In this document: one piece after another, positions 22,886 through 34,215 of the stretch
Position numbering within the stretch: the first letter of the stretch is position 1
How the letters are laid out: each line of letters starts with the position of its first letter
Assembly (NCBI GenBank): GCA_033964015.1
Contig: CM066912.1
Coordinates: 12,931,399 to 12,995,398 of the forward strand
Origin: Scolanthus callimorphus
Lineage: Eukaryota > Cnidaria > Anthozoa > Actiniaria > Edwardsiidae
DNA: 64,000 nt
Direction of reading: 5' to 3'
Notes under the pieces: generated by a model
Databases searched by the model: none
Seen by the model: the letters and a program-made list of their open reading frames with translations, nothing else
What the model was told of the DNA's origin: nothing
Translations under genes and position numbers: made by a program

Positions 22886-23836
22886 ATTGTTCATTGAGTC
22901 GGTTGACTGCACTTTATCTCCAGCTAGCTACGGAGAAATCAGAGAAATAGCTAAATCGTTTGAACAGAATCTTTATTAACTTCGGAAATTACTCCTATAG
23001 AATTCGATTTTACAAACAAGTTTTTATTGCGACAATCAAAGCTGTAGAAGGGTAAGCAGCGAGCGTGGGAAAAACACGCCATCTGGAGGATTTTGTTTAC
23101 CGAGAAAACTTCTTCGTCTCAGTGTCGGCGGCAAGAAAGGAAAATTATGAATACACGAATTTTACCCCGAAGTTTATGTCCACGGTGTTTCTAATCAATG
23201 GTAAGCTGTAAATTTGGTATATGTCAGGCTTATTTGCTTATTTTTTCGGGTAAAGAGTGAGATTTCTCAGGATATTTCTTAGGTGATTGTTTACAGTTCC
23301 GCGAGAAAATTGGCTTAATTAGGGTAAATTGAGTGTACTCGTTCTCGTCTCAGATATGTTTTCCAAGAATAATTTTTGTACCCGGGCTAAATATATCTTA
23401 AGTACTTGTTAAATTCCAAGTTTCAATAAATTCTGAATAATACCGCATGTATTTTTCATTGTTTCAAAATAACGTGAAATTTTAGATTTTCAAAATGTGA
23501 AATTTCGGCCTTCTTTGGGTGCATTCAAATCTTTGACACCTCTAAAATGAAATTATGATGCAAAGAAATGCAAGTTTTATTTTGCGCCTTCGCGGGAGTT
23601 CCGTTATTTGAACGTAGGATCGCATGCTGTTTTAGTCATTTTTGAGCTTCACGACCCGGCGTTGCTTTTTCGAAATTTTCTCTACATTGCTTTATTTTTC
23701 TAACATAAAAAATATATCCCGTTTACTAGCATACCATAGGCTATCTCTGAATAAAATATGAGGGGCTCGATTTCTCGACCTTGTGCCACATCTCACTCGG
23801 TCCTTACAGTCCTTACAGGTCCTTACAGGTCCTTAC
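22886..23836. repeat. Inverted-repeat copy 2 (lacks the TTAA insertion)
   Basis: Reverse complement of 6617-7081 plus 8326-8831, about nine bases in ten identical, with an unoccupied TTAA at 23398-23401. Its outer end is a short tandem array of the ten-mer GTCCTTACAG (23800-23836), which then meets the exon at 23837. On the minus strand this end reads GTAAGGAC, a consensus donor directly following that exon. Confidence 0.9.
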
Positions 23837-24286
23837 ATGAGAGGCTAGGGTGTTAAACAGTGTGTTATCCGGTTTAAAACTTAGAGTTAGCGGAATGCCT
23901 GTAGGGTTTGCATCTGTGCGCATTTTTTTGCTTGACGTAGGTCGACCACGCGCAGGTTTTTTCGGCCGCCCTCCCTTTCTCTGCTCTGCATAATGAGTTT
24001 AGACAGCACATTTTCCCACCCTAGGATGTTGTGGCCATTCCTTTACATAAACCGTGGATGTGTCCCGGTCCAAGGATAAAACACATCTGTAACACATGCG
24101 AGGAGGACTGTCTCAATCATCATTATCGACCTCGATACCAAGAGTTTGGTGCATCTTTTCCGCCATGGATTCATACGAGTAACTTGTGTCGTATTTTTCG
24201 GAATTTTTTTGTAGCCGTCTCCCACACACTCGACATAATTCCTTCAAAATTTTTAAGTGGGACTCCAACCCGTAGTTTTCCGACAT
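23837..24286 (-). pseudogene. RAG1 extreme-N-terminal zinc region-like exon (two in-frame stops)
   Basis: From ATG at 24286 the minus strand reads LESHLKILKELCRVCGRRLQ, then GIEVDNDD, a TGA (24113-24115), PPRMCYRCVLSL, TVYVKEWPQHPRVGKC, a TAA (23999-24001), then RKGGRPKKPARGRP and LFNTLASH, ending at the donor GTAAGG (23836). The order CxxC ... CxxC ... W-x-H, then a basic GRP-rich linker, parallels the RAG1 N-terminal region that precedes its RING. It is 150 codons, phase 0. Given its order and strand, it is most simply the first exon of the RING gene at 6676-3471, now degenerate, though it may be from a separate copy. Confidence 0.65.
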
Positions 24287-24369
24287 TGTGACGTTTTACA
24301 ACAACTATAAAGTTTGTTTTGGCTTCACAAAATTCCTACGGTAAAACAAAAACATTGGATAAAAATGGC

Positions 24370-24440
24370 ACACGCAAGCGCGGGCCATTTTCGCGCCCTT
24401 TCGAGTCAAATTTTCCCGCCCTTTTCAGTAGATTGGCGCG
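24370..24440 (-). promoter_or_regulatory. GC-rich upstream segment with E2F-like motifs
   Basis: Just upstream (minus strand) of the RAG1-like exon lie TTTTCGCGCC (about 24388) and TTTTCCCGCC (about 24411), close to the E2F consensus TTTSSCGC, in an otherwise AT-rich area. A promoter role is inference from position and motif only. Confidence 0.25.
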
Positions 24441-24559
24441 CTTTGTTGGCAATATAAATCAATTGGTGAAGATTATTTGTTCCACTTCAAGTGATTCAAA
24501 TCGCCGAAATAATAACTACAAACATAACCAGGGACCAGTGCTAGTGCCGGGCTAGTGTG

Positions 24560-25900
24560 TGATAAATAGAATAAAAAGTATAATTAATTCTTGCACTGAT
24601 AAATCATTGTTAAACCCATTGCAGAACAAGAAGCACCAATCTAGATCGAGTTCGAATGTACTCTCAAACTCTGACATCTACAAGAATCAAAGACGAACGC
24701 TATACTTTGAGATCCTTTAATGGACTCAAAACGTAACCAATCTATTATTATATTCATTAATTACATATAATTGTTATGAAAGAACTTGATTAAAACTTTA
24801 ATAAACGAAAAATATATTGTTTGTTTGAAAGGCAATTTCTATTCGCTGAAGTAACAGCTCGTACCTTACCTGGATTTCACCCAAATGCTTGAAATAAAAA
24901 AAAATGTCAAAAAAAGTTAAGGCGATTTCGTTGTTCAGCAATCCACCAAGTTTCCAGAATAGTAGGTCGCAACCCGAGGAAAACTTCGATAAATACCAGC
25001 CGAAGCAATGAATTTTGAGATATGTATTACGTCGTATTGTCACAGATGAGAACCCAACTCCGTAAAAAATCTATATTTTTCCATTGCGAATACCTCGAAA
25101 TCATAAAGAAACAAAAAAAAGGAAACAATCATAAAGAAGTATATGAATTGTTCTTTGTACTTTGCCACTTAATCTTTCATTTGTATAACGATAAGCCATT
25201 TTTTAAGCACTGTTTTGAAGGCCTGCGAGTCCCTCCGTAGAATGAGCTTGGCGGTTCAAAGATGCAAGGTGCGCCTGCGTTCCTAAGTTACGGCGGAAAT
25301 TTCATTTTTGCCATGCTAAAACTAAATCTGACCAAAAATGGAATCGGGGACAGCCGTGTCCCTAGGCCCGAAATATGAAAAATGTGTTTTAATTTGTAGT
25401 ACCACATTTCGCTACAATTTATCTCAAGTGAGTCGGAAAAGACCTCAGGTGCCAGTTTGTTTGATCTGGGAGGATCAATTTGGCCCAGAATTTGATAGCT
25501 CTGCATTTTGCTTTTACTCAAATGAAGAATCTCTTGACTTCTGTGCGGCATGCGCTGGAGCTACAATATTTGTTTACTCCTAGTAACCATTTTTGGAATT
25601 TTGTGTGAACAATTTCTATTGGGTCTTTGTCCATTTTCCCCTTGCAGTCCAATACACGGTCTTCAAGCCCTCAAGCTTTCAAGTGCCAGAACGAACAGAA
25701 ACGTATAATTTCTTTGATGTGGAAATATTAAAGAATAAGTATCTAGTATTAGTTTACAGTTGACGCGGTTTCCATTGTTATTCGCAGGGTATTAACTCGG
25801 ATAATGACTCCCAACAAACTAAAAGTCGGGGAGGGATTTAATTTCTCCAGGGAAAGGTTGGGGTTGATCAAAAGAACTCAAATAAATTTCTAGGTAAGTA
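24560..25900. other. No gene recognised
   Basis: AT-rich; short frames on both strands (for example 25288-25583) without a known domain. No repeat structure identified. Confidence 0.4.
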
Positions 25901-25904
25901 CATG

Positions 25905-26012
25905 GCTCATCATAGATTCATAGGTAAGTGTATGGCTCATTATGGATTCATAGGTAGGTATCTGGATATTAACCTATGAATCCATAATAAGCCATATACT
26001 TACCTATGAATC
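25905..26012. repeat. Short palindrome
   Basis: CATAGATTCATAGGTAAGTG and CATTATGGATTCATAGG on the left mirror CCTATGAATCCATAATAAG and TACTTACCTATGAATCTAT on the right; about 50-bp arms. Confidence 0.8.
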
Positions 26013-26196
26013 TATAATGTGTGGTTCCAGAAAATATCCCCCCCCCCTCCCGCGGAGTGTTGAAAAGTGACCCCCCACCTCTCTGGAATTTCCGAAGAAA
26101 AATAGAGTATTTGCATGGGAAAAATATCCCTTCCTATTATCCTTCCTATGGATAATTACTGTAACCACACAATAAGCCATGTTTACCTAGACTTCA

Positions 26197-26607
26197 AGGG
26201 GCACTGTCACGGTTGTTTCATCAAAATGTTTTAAAAAAAGGCCAGTGTTCTACAGAAACAACTCCGAATCCTATATTATGTTTCAAATTAGTCTTAGAAA
26301 GAAAAAGAAACTTGAATTTGCTATATATAGGCATTCTAACATAAGCTTTGATTACCATGCTATGAAATTTCCAAGTTTGAAACTTGTTCAGCCTGTTCGA
26401 AAATCAAAAATGCCAATTAGCAATCCAATTCCATCCGCTCGATTATACACGAAAATACTCCACATTTGTATTGATCTAGAAGCTGAAAGGTTAGTTGAAA
26501 AACGTAGACGATTATTTTGTTGATTTCTAGCGAGTTTGACTGCAAAAAGCTACTTAAAATGACCCCAAGTTTGGACCAAATTTATGATAGACCATGACAG
26601 TGCCCCT
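26197..26607. mobile_element. MITE with Kolobok-like AGGGGCACTGTCA ends
   Basis: AGGGGCACTGTCACGG at 26197 pairs with TGACAGTGCCCCT ending at 26607. The terminus differs from the 9.2-kb Kolobok element by one base over the first 14 positions, so it may be a related non-autonomous derivative. Flanks are TTCA and TCCA rather than TTAA, so the target site is either degraded or the superfamily differs. The open frame inside (26245-26523) has no recognised product. Confidence 0.7.
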
Positions 26608-27665
26608 TCCACAATGACTAATTCAATTATCAACCCAAACATTTAACTAGTGAATTCAAATCCATACACTTACCCCGAGAAAAAACATCCAATAATCTCA
26701 GTTTATGCATCTATACTGACTATCTGTCTATAACCAATATTTGCTCCTGATTATCCTTTATGCGAATCCCGTTGAACGCCACAAAACACCATTTCCGAGA
26801 TCGGCTTTATTTGTCCAGTGTACTTGCTTGGCCTCTTTGCCCATAGAGTGTGTTTAAGACGTAAACCTGAAAATACAGATGAAATCATGCCCAGGTTTGC
26901 ATATCTAATCGTAGAGAGCAACCAATGAGCGCAAAATACCTGAAACTTGCCTTCAGTTTCTCCAACTTGAATCAGTTCCATATCCGCTTTGGTCCATAAC
27001 GTTAAGCAAATTGAGCTGTAGTAGCTGTAGCTGTCAGGGCGTGGTACAAACGAAAATAACCAGTAAGGACGTAGTTGCTTTTGTCTCTATTATTTTCGTT
27101 CTACAAAGGAGTTCTTTTGTCTCTATAGGGTATTGTTGTATTATCCAACCAGAGAGGAGCTTTAAGCAGCTACGTACCGACCAAAAATAACAGCGCATTA
27201 ATGAGTTGCGCTTTTACAAAAAGCCACTTTTATTGGACTGGCTGTTGTACGGAAACAAAAGACGTAATTCGTGTTCTGCTAACAATTGGATGCACTCAAG
27301 CTGTATATGTTTTTGTTTGGAAATCTTTGTCAATCATGGTTGAATAAAAGTTGTCATTAATTTTCCTATGCATCACAACTTTATTTGTGCATGGTAAAAA
27401 GTAATTGCAAAAAGCGTTTCTCTGGGGAACTGCACTTCTGCGAAAGCAGCTAAATAACTAACAATAGTTCCTATTGGAATGCGCCATCCTTTACAATTGT
27501 AAACTGTACTCCTTTTCAAAAGTGTAAAATTCAATGAGAAGAATTAATCTCATTTGTTCCTGTTTTCTGAAAACCTTGTCAACTGTAAACTAAGTCCGTT
27601 AATTACGGGCCGGGTGACTTTTCATTGGTTTTCCTGGCCTCTGTGTTGTCGTTTCTTGGCCTGGA

Positions 27666-28696
27666 TCACGCTTCAGTAGTGCTGGGAAGTTTACTGCTCT
27701 TCTGTTGTTCTCCCTCGGCAGTGCTGGAGTTTCGGGGCGAGTGCCGTGTTATTTCGGGATCCGATTCATTCTCTACGTCGTTCCTTAGAGCTGAAAAACA
27801 GTTCGGTGTGATGGAGAATGTGTCATTTCTTGGTACAACCCGATCGAAGGGGGCCAGGGCCGTTTCTGTTTGGGATGAAACTGATATGTGGCTTGTAGGA
27901 GTTTCAGACTCCTTAGGAGTGTCAGGAGCCGCGCAAAGGCTAAGCGCGTTCAGTTGTGAAGTCAGAGACTGTTCGGATGCGGACACTTGGTTCCTTAGAA
28001 CTTTGAGCTGGTGTAAAATTTCTGTTATAGCCTCTGTTGATGCAGGTTTATTCTTCATAAGATTATGCTCGTTAGACAGTTTCGAGCTCAGCGTTGACAC
28101 TTGTTTGGACAGTTGTTTTACCTTTTTTCCGATCTCGTCTTTGATGTCGAGGATTTTTCTATCGCAAAGGCGTTTTACGTCGTCAATGCTGTTTTTAGTT
28201 TTTCTCTTGTTATCTCTATAAAGTGCTCCCCCATTTCCACAGAGTTCGCTGTGACAGATTTCTCCATTTTTGTGTTCCATTCGCGTTGCGTAAGGACGAA
28301 AGCTTCGAGCGCTTCAAGTCTTTTGTCGAAGTCTTCCAGAGCTGTTCGGCTATTATCGTTCTTGGTTGTGCCAGTGGTTTCTTCGACGATATCCTGCTCT
28401 TCTGCAGCATTTTCTTTGTTGATCAAGCTCAACAGTTTAGCTACGTATTTGTCTTTATCTGATTCCTGTACCTGAAGTGTTTTAGTTCCACTATAGAAAT
28501 TAACCGTTACGGACTCAAACTTCAAAATTTCTGTTTTCCCATTGGAGTTTGTACTGATTAATTTTCCCTCATTCCCATCATCAAACGTTGAAATCAAGAA
28601 ATTGTTTAGGTTATCGAGATCGCTATTCCATTTTGAACTGTTTCTTAGTATTGAAGCTAAGGAAGTCTGACATGCCTCTATCCGCCATGTCAACAT
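27666..28696 (-). pseudogene. LINE ORF1-like coiled-coil protein (frameshifted)
   Basis: The minus strand reads from 28696 with CQTSLASILRNSSKWNSDLD, then ILKFESVTVNFYSGTKTLQV, then a long Glu/Lys/Leu coiled coil (FDKRLEALEAF...). The frame shifts near 28200 and continues with DDVKRLCDRKILDIKDEIGK and KQLSKQVSTLSSKLSNEHNL to a Ser/Thr-rich tail ending at 27666. The NFYSGTKTLQVQ segment plus coiled coil resembles first-ORF proteins of some cnidarian LINEs, from memory. No endonuclease or RT follows downstream. A host coiled-coil gene cannot be excluded. The long plus frame at 27625-28221 is a shadow. Confidence 0.5.
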
Positions 28697-28971
28697 TTAC
28701 TGTGATCAAGGCGTGGGCAATGAAGTCAGTTATATAACTGCGTCATTTCTAAATGGAGGAATGCTGACCATGAATAATTTAACGATATTTTTGATAATAT
28801 TACTTCAAATTGACCTAAAAACATTCAAAATATTTGAACTATCAAGACTACTAGTCAGGATAAGGGTTAATACATCGTTTTAGTATATTTTTATAGTATA
28901 TGCCTCGTTCTATTAAAGATTAATACTATTAAGGTACGTAATCAATAAAACGAGCTGTTCGAACCAGCGAA

Positions 28972-29060
28972 TTCACTCATAGCGTAGTGGTTAGGGTTTG
29001 GGTATAGTAGCTGGAAAGTTACAGGTTCGAACCCTGATGATTTTCATAATTCTTTTTTTC
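28972..29060 (+). repeat. tRNA-derived SINE head
   Basis: TAGCGTAGTGGTTAGGGTTT is an A box and GGTTCGAACCC a perfect B box, 35 bp apart, so Pol III promoter spacing is right. The T arm pairs well but the acceptor ends pair poorly (about four of seven), so this is a SINE or tRNA relic rather than a tRNA gene. Confidence 0.7.
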
Positions 29061-29209
29061 ATTTCTGTAGGTGAGCGCTTGTTTAGAAAAAAATTCTAAG
29101 TGCCAGTGAGCATTCCTCGATTTAGGCGTGTGTATATAACTGTGGTGTTATCAAAAACAACAAAATCTAAAATCTCAGGCTAGATAAAGGAACATTTTTG
29201 TACATTTAT

Positions 29210-29370
29210 TCATAGGCGGCTTTTTTTTTCTTTTTTTTTTTGGGGGGGGGGGGGGCTTTTTGATAGATTTCCCCATTCATTTACTGTATTTGCAAGTGCA
29301 AGGTTTCAACCTTGGCCTCCATTTTTTTACTCCCCCCCCCCCTTTGGAGATCCTGGATCCGCCCCTGTGA
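29210..29370. repeat. Homopolymer-rich repeat
   Basis: Runs of T and G (29221-29255) and of C (29330-29341), followed by GATCCTGGATCCGCCCCTG. A similar GGATGGATCCAGGAATGGG with C-runs occurs at 12926-13075. Likely a dispersed low-complexity-bearing repeat. Confidence 0.4.
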
Positions 29371-30162
29371 TTAGCAATACTGAAACCTTCAAACCACATA
29401 AGGATATAACAATATTATTCTGGGATGGATTTTAGGAGCAATGTTTAGAAAAATTAGTTAATAACTGCTTCTCAGAGAGTCGTTCAGAACTTTGCCATAA
29501 TTCTGTAATAATAATAATGTGATAACAAGTGGATTAAGAATTGTGCATTGAAGAAATATATTTCTACGCTTTATTGGCCCTCTTTACATACTGACGAATG
29601 AATAAAAACTTTAGTAGCTCATGAGTCAGTAGCTTGTCAGTATTTTTTTTGACATTTTCGACTAATTCTGACAGAAATGCTGGATTTAAAAAGAGTAAGG
29701 ATCGATGCAAGTATTATTTTGAACTTTTCCCAGTAATTTTTTCTTGTTTTTAGTAATCAGTGACTTGTGTTAAGTGCGGAATGACGGAACAAACTCGTCT
29801 CTCCCAGTCGCCATTTTGTTTTGCCTAGCATGCAAGATGGCGGCATATATGGAAACAATAGCGGTCATGTGACCCGTGCAAAACCTCTATTTGAAGAAAT
29901 ATGCAGACGTTTGGACGTTTCCAAATTTTCAGTGTGATAGTATACTGTCCAGAGCACAAACGATAACAGGAAATTTATACGGCAAAGCGTAATAAAGTGT
30001 AATAGGATAAAGCGTTTTTCACAGGTTAATAAAAACCACTTTAATATTCTGTTGAGCTGCCATGTTTTATGTGATATTTCTCAAATTAAACACAGCCCAC
30101 CTGAGTTATATATTTTGGGTCGAGAAACGCACCCCAGCCTATCCGGGGTACAGTTGGAAGGC

Positions 30163-30441
30163 TCTAGGGTACAGTGACAGTATGTCCCAATGAGCGGTCC
30201 AATGAGCTTACTTTGGTTTTACAATGTGGATGGCTTTTGGATGCCGCATCTTGTATGGATGATGGGTCGAAGTCTGAACTACAAACTTGTTTCCTCTCTT
30301 GATGATGGCTGCGAATTGTTTAGTGCCATAAAAACAAGGCTTTTTCAGAGTAAGGCCTTCCGGCAGATCGTGAACACGGAACCCTCCTTTTTCCATGGTA
30401 CCTCCTGCACCTCCATACCCACCGCCTCATCTAAAACCGGA
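30163..30441 (-). repeat. Dispersed repeat family, locus A part 1
   Basis: Matches 35805-36060. On the minus strand both copies give FRVHDLPEGLTLK followed by related text, so the segment may derive from an old gene, but frames are broken and I do not know the product. Similarity breaks exactly at AAAACCGGA and resumes at 33649, whereas the copy at 35.8-36.65 kb is continuous. Confidence 0.75.
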
Positions 30442-30689
30442 TAACAAATCCCATGTTTTCTCAGTATAACAGCATAATTGGAAAATGAGGCCTGTATGAA
30501 GTTATTTTTAGTTTCATATTCATGTTTACACTAGGTCACACATTCGCCCAGCCAATAATGAGAATGCAGGTAGCGTATGCTTTGTTCAGAGAAGTTTATT
30601 CAAGCGGGAAATCTATTGTTCTAAAATAACTTCAGACCAGCTTCATTTTTAACTCGTGGCTAGTTGCGTAGCAACAGCCAAAGAGTTAT

Positions 30690-30745
30690 CGTGGTGACTC
30701 GATGTCACTCACTCGCTCACTCGCTCACTCGCTCACTCACTCCTA
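30690..30745 (+). repeat. CACTCACTCG microsatellite
   Basis: Short tandem run of CACTCGCT/CACTCACT units. Non-coding. Confidence 0.85.
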
Positions 30746-30829
30746 CGTTAGCACGATATTAGCATAATTTATGCTGAAGTCATCCATCCAACGGGACTCT
30801 CGAGTTGCGAGACCATACGAGCTATCTGC

Positions 30830-31180
30830 GGGACAAGGCGTGACTAAAACTCAACCGAAGTCCTTGTTACCTTTATACCTTCGCCAACGTATATATAGGT
30901 CTCATGGCCACTAAATTTCTCCATGTGGGGTGTTACCTATCTTTGTAGAAAACTGATTTGTTTCAAATCGATACTTTTTTAGTCATCTTAAAACCTTCAC
31001 TGTGTGAGGACTTTGATCCGCGCAAACCCAGGTGCAGGGGGTTACAAAACGTGGGAAAATGAAAAATACACTACCAATGACGTCATTAGCGCATGCGCAA
31101 AGATCTAATTGTTTTAAAACGCTATTGTCTAGTTTTTTTAAAACCTACATTTAACGAGGACCTTCCAGTGAAGCAAAGCC
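30830..31180 (+). repeat. Dispersed repeat, diverged partner at 49690-49990
   Basis: Shared blocks in the same order: ATCTGCGGGAC, TACCTTCGCCAACGTATAT / TACTTTCGCCAATGTATAT, TTTTTAGTCATCTTAAAACC, and AGCGCATGCGCAAA / AGCGCATGCCCAAA. Old duplicated element, non-coding. Confidence 0.7.
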
Positions 31181-32130
31181 AACGTACCTAGTGCGGGGTT
31201 ATGAATTCCGGGGGGTGTCTAATTCCCATTTCCCAGAAATCCCAGTCCCATTTCAGTGCATAATCTGCACACAAAAATAGAAACACCATTCCCCCGCGGC
31301 AACTCAACAGCAAGAAGACAATACAACGCGCGGGTCAACTGCTTGGGGCACCAATTCGTGGTAAAAACAAGGACTAACGACCGACCTGCTCCCCCCTAAA
31401 CCCTTCTGCTATACCACAGGGAACCCAAATCTAGCAATATATAGCGGGGGAGATCTGGGTTCTAGAATGGTACGACTCATCAACGTATTTCGTTCTTTTC
31501 GCGGAAATTCGACAGATTAGATGGCTGTTTTCTCGAAATAATAGAAGGAATAACTAAGTCCACACTCGAGAACTCAAAAGCGATATTATCAAGTGGATCT
31601 CATGGTCGTGTTTGCAGTTTCTTCAGTAAAGTTAGAGCGGGAGTGCTTTGAGTTAAATTCAGCGATGCCGAAACTCTGTTGCTTTTCCAATCTTTTGAAA
31701 ACATTTCAATCTGCACACGTGAAAGAAGCAAACTCGGGTTATGACGGTGGACTGTTATCGCCTATAAAGCTACGGATAGCACTATTTAGAATCCTTGAAA
31801 TCACACAGAGACAGCAGAACAAAGGTAGGCATGATTCATGATTCATCGTATTGGATCAGCAATTTCGGGCATTTTATGGAGTATTACCATCGGGCATACG
31901 AGTTGTGTGTGTCAATACAAATTCAAACAGATTTAACTGAATACAAGGATCATGAGCTTGGGCGCCCTGTGATATTATAAAAGGAAAATGTGGCTTGAAC
32001 ATGAATTTTATTTTCTAATGTTAAAAACAATATGTTACTATTGCTGTACTTGTCAAGATATCCTTCTGGTCACTCGAAAATAATACTCATATTTTCACAC
32101 CTCTATTTACATGTAATCCTCTATAAAAAT
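31181..32130. other. No gene recognised
   Basis: Mixed AT-rich sequence; the plus frame at 31593-31841 is open but unrecognised. Confidence 0.35.
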
Positions 32131-32654
32131 TACAGTGGTACCTCTATTAAGCAGCCACCTTCGGGACTGAACCAAGTGGCCACTAAATGGAGGTACTTTC
32201 GGACTTTGAAAAGTGGCTGCTTAGGGACTGGTCATAAATTAGAGAGGGGAGGGCTGGTGCAAGTATGGGAAGCTACCTCCAATTTTCATGCAGGTGAAAA
32301 AGGGAGGGTAAAAAAATTTGGTGCAAATGATAAAAGGAGGGTCATTATTTTTTATGCAAACGTTGTTAGGGTAATACAGGGCCGTAGCGCTTATAGGGTC
32401 AGGGGGGCCATGCCCCCACATATTTTCCCCAATCAATCCTTAAAAACTCCCAATTTTGCACCAGTCATATCAAAGTTAAATTTAGTTTACTTATATTTAA
32501 ATGTAAAGCACTGCTGGATTTCTAGTAGAAGCAGCACTATAAAAATAACATATTATTATTATTATTAAGCTCCCCCAAACGTGTGGTAATTTCACATGCT
32601 GGGGTCTAAATTTTCGGCTAATTTTTGTTGCCACTTAATAGAGGTACCACTGTA
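32131..32654. mobile_element. TA-type non-autonomous DNA transposon, 524 bp
   Basis: TACAGTGGTACCTCTATTAA at the left end is an exact inverted repeat of the right end, which ends at 32654. The TA at each edge suits a TA target. A LINE tail is nested inside near 32480-32572, so the element is older than that insertion or captured it. Confidence 0.88.
32480..32572 (+). mobile_element. CR1/L2-type LINE 3' tail
   Basis: TGTAAAGCACTGCTGGATTT and TAGTAGAAGCAGCACTAT followed by (ATT)n match the 3' end of the LINE at 42.6-46.5 kb (AAAGCGCCACTGGATTTTTAG; AGAAGCGGCGCTAT; ATT repeats). A severely 5'-truncated copy. Confidence 0.8.
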
Positions 32655-33648
32655 TGTGCACACATACTTACAACCCAAGAATTCTGAAGCCCTCTGTTAG
32701 CTGGGTGGATTGTAATATTCCCATAAAAAAAAATATACTACCTATATCCCAAGAGCAGTATTTTTGGGGGCTCCCATAAATCAGACACAAATACTTTGAG
32801 GTAATGGGCACAGGCAGATACCAGAATTAGCATAAAAATAGCCTAAAAAATTATGCCCAAAGCACAAAAAGCAGAAGGCAATATTGATGTATATCCAGGA
32901 TTATAACAACAGCAGAATGCTACAAAAAGCCAAATCAAATTCAAGTCTGATTCACTAACACTGTACTTTGTTGCTCTGCTTTAAATGACACTGTTTAGAG
33001 AACTAAACTGTATAATTGCAAATGCCTGCATAACATGTATGGCTCTTGTTGCAAAACTAAGCAATGATGTACAGTGTTATTGTAATCGCAATATGCTTTA
33101 AGGTATACAGTGTGCTTCTGATCCATTTTGAAATACTTGACAATAAATTATATGCTACTTTGTTGATCATTCTAATAGAAACAGAAAAAGCATTCACTAA
33201 GGTAGTTGTAACTCAAGCTAATACATGTGTCAAATACTGCAACAATGCATTTGTTGACTAAAAAGAAGAGATATGTTTGTATGTCACAAATCCAGGTGAC
33301 AAAGAACTACAAAAACAGTGTGACATGTTCCCCCCAAAAATACGTATGGTATTTTTAGGAATACTTAATGGTATTTTTAGGGGCTACATCGTTTTGGTGT
33401 TAGTTAGTAGGGGTCAAATTTGTTTTCTCGTTGAGCACTCTGCCCCAAAATATGGGAGCCATCTAACTTTCCCCCGTTAAGGTGGTTCTGGGGGGTATGT
33501 CAAAGTCTTTTTAAACGACTAATTTCCAAAAGTTTTTTAAAGGAAAACAGCCACGAGTTGGCCTATGGCATGCCTTTGATCTATTTCGCCGTCGCACCTA
33601 CCTACCTCTAGATGGACGCTCCTAGATAATGGGCTCCTGATGAAAACT

Positions 33649-34215
33649 AGTAAATGACCCTAGTCAAACAATGCTTGGTGCTAGTGTCATTTTAATACAA
33701 AAAATACACAAACAGTATACGTTTCGTCTCTATAACTATTGTTTATGGCTATCTGCAAACACAGTCTCTGGGTCCTCCTGTTACTAATTTAATGTCCATT
33801 AATAATGCCGCTTTTTACTTATCTCACCTGGAAGAGCCCACTATTTGCATTCAAAAGTACCCTACCTTTGTGGGCCAGGTGGATTTGTGGGGCATATCTA
33901 CGGAGGTCTTATCAAAGGACAGTAGAAGGGCATGTCCAGTGCAGTTGCAAAATCTACATCCAAGCAGCTTGCATGACAGTATTACCCGCAGCGGTCACAT
34001 CCCATCCAGTCGAGGGTTGTTTTTTTCTTACATTGTGGGAGTCGCTTCGGCAGGACTTTGTGATAGTCCAGCGATGTGACCTTCAGTCGCTTCTTCACGG
34101 AGCCAAGGTGCAGTGAGAAGCTGCTGGTATCAGTGCATCTCTTCCTCGTCAGGAACTCTCGTACATTTTAATCTTCTCCAGGGTGTCAAGCAGTGACCTT
34201 TCATTGTCAAAACGC
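33649..34215 (+). repeat. Dispersed repeat family, locus A part 2
   Basis: Begins CTAGTAAATGACCCTAGTCA and matches 36061-36645 in the same orientation, including GCCCACTATTTGCATTCAAA and GCAGTGACCTTTCATTGTCA. Plus-strand open frames (33805-34116; 36213-36497) are similar in both copies but have no known domain. Confidence 0.75.

Noticed and set aside
26245..26523. 92-codon ORF inside the AGGGGCACTG MITE
   Set aside because: No recognisable family; too short and alone to claim a gene.
26751..27000. Possible minus-strand exon starting MELIQVGETEGKF
   Set aside because: Plausible splice signals but no continuation or known family; not enough to call.
27625..28221. 198-codon plus-strand ORF
   Set aside because: Shadow of the minus-strand coiled-coil gene; its composition (Ser/Phe/Leu-rich) is what an antisense frame gives.
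28972..29060. Functional tRNA gene
   Set aside because: B box is perfect but the acceptor stem does not pair well, and it looks like a SINE head.
33805..34116. Conserved plus ORF also found at 36213-36497
   Set aside because: Conserved only because the DNA is duplicated; the minus strand carries the more protein-like text and both are broken.
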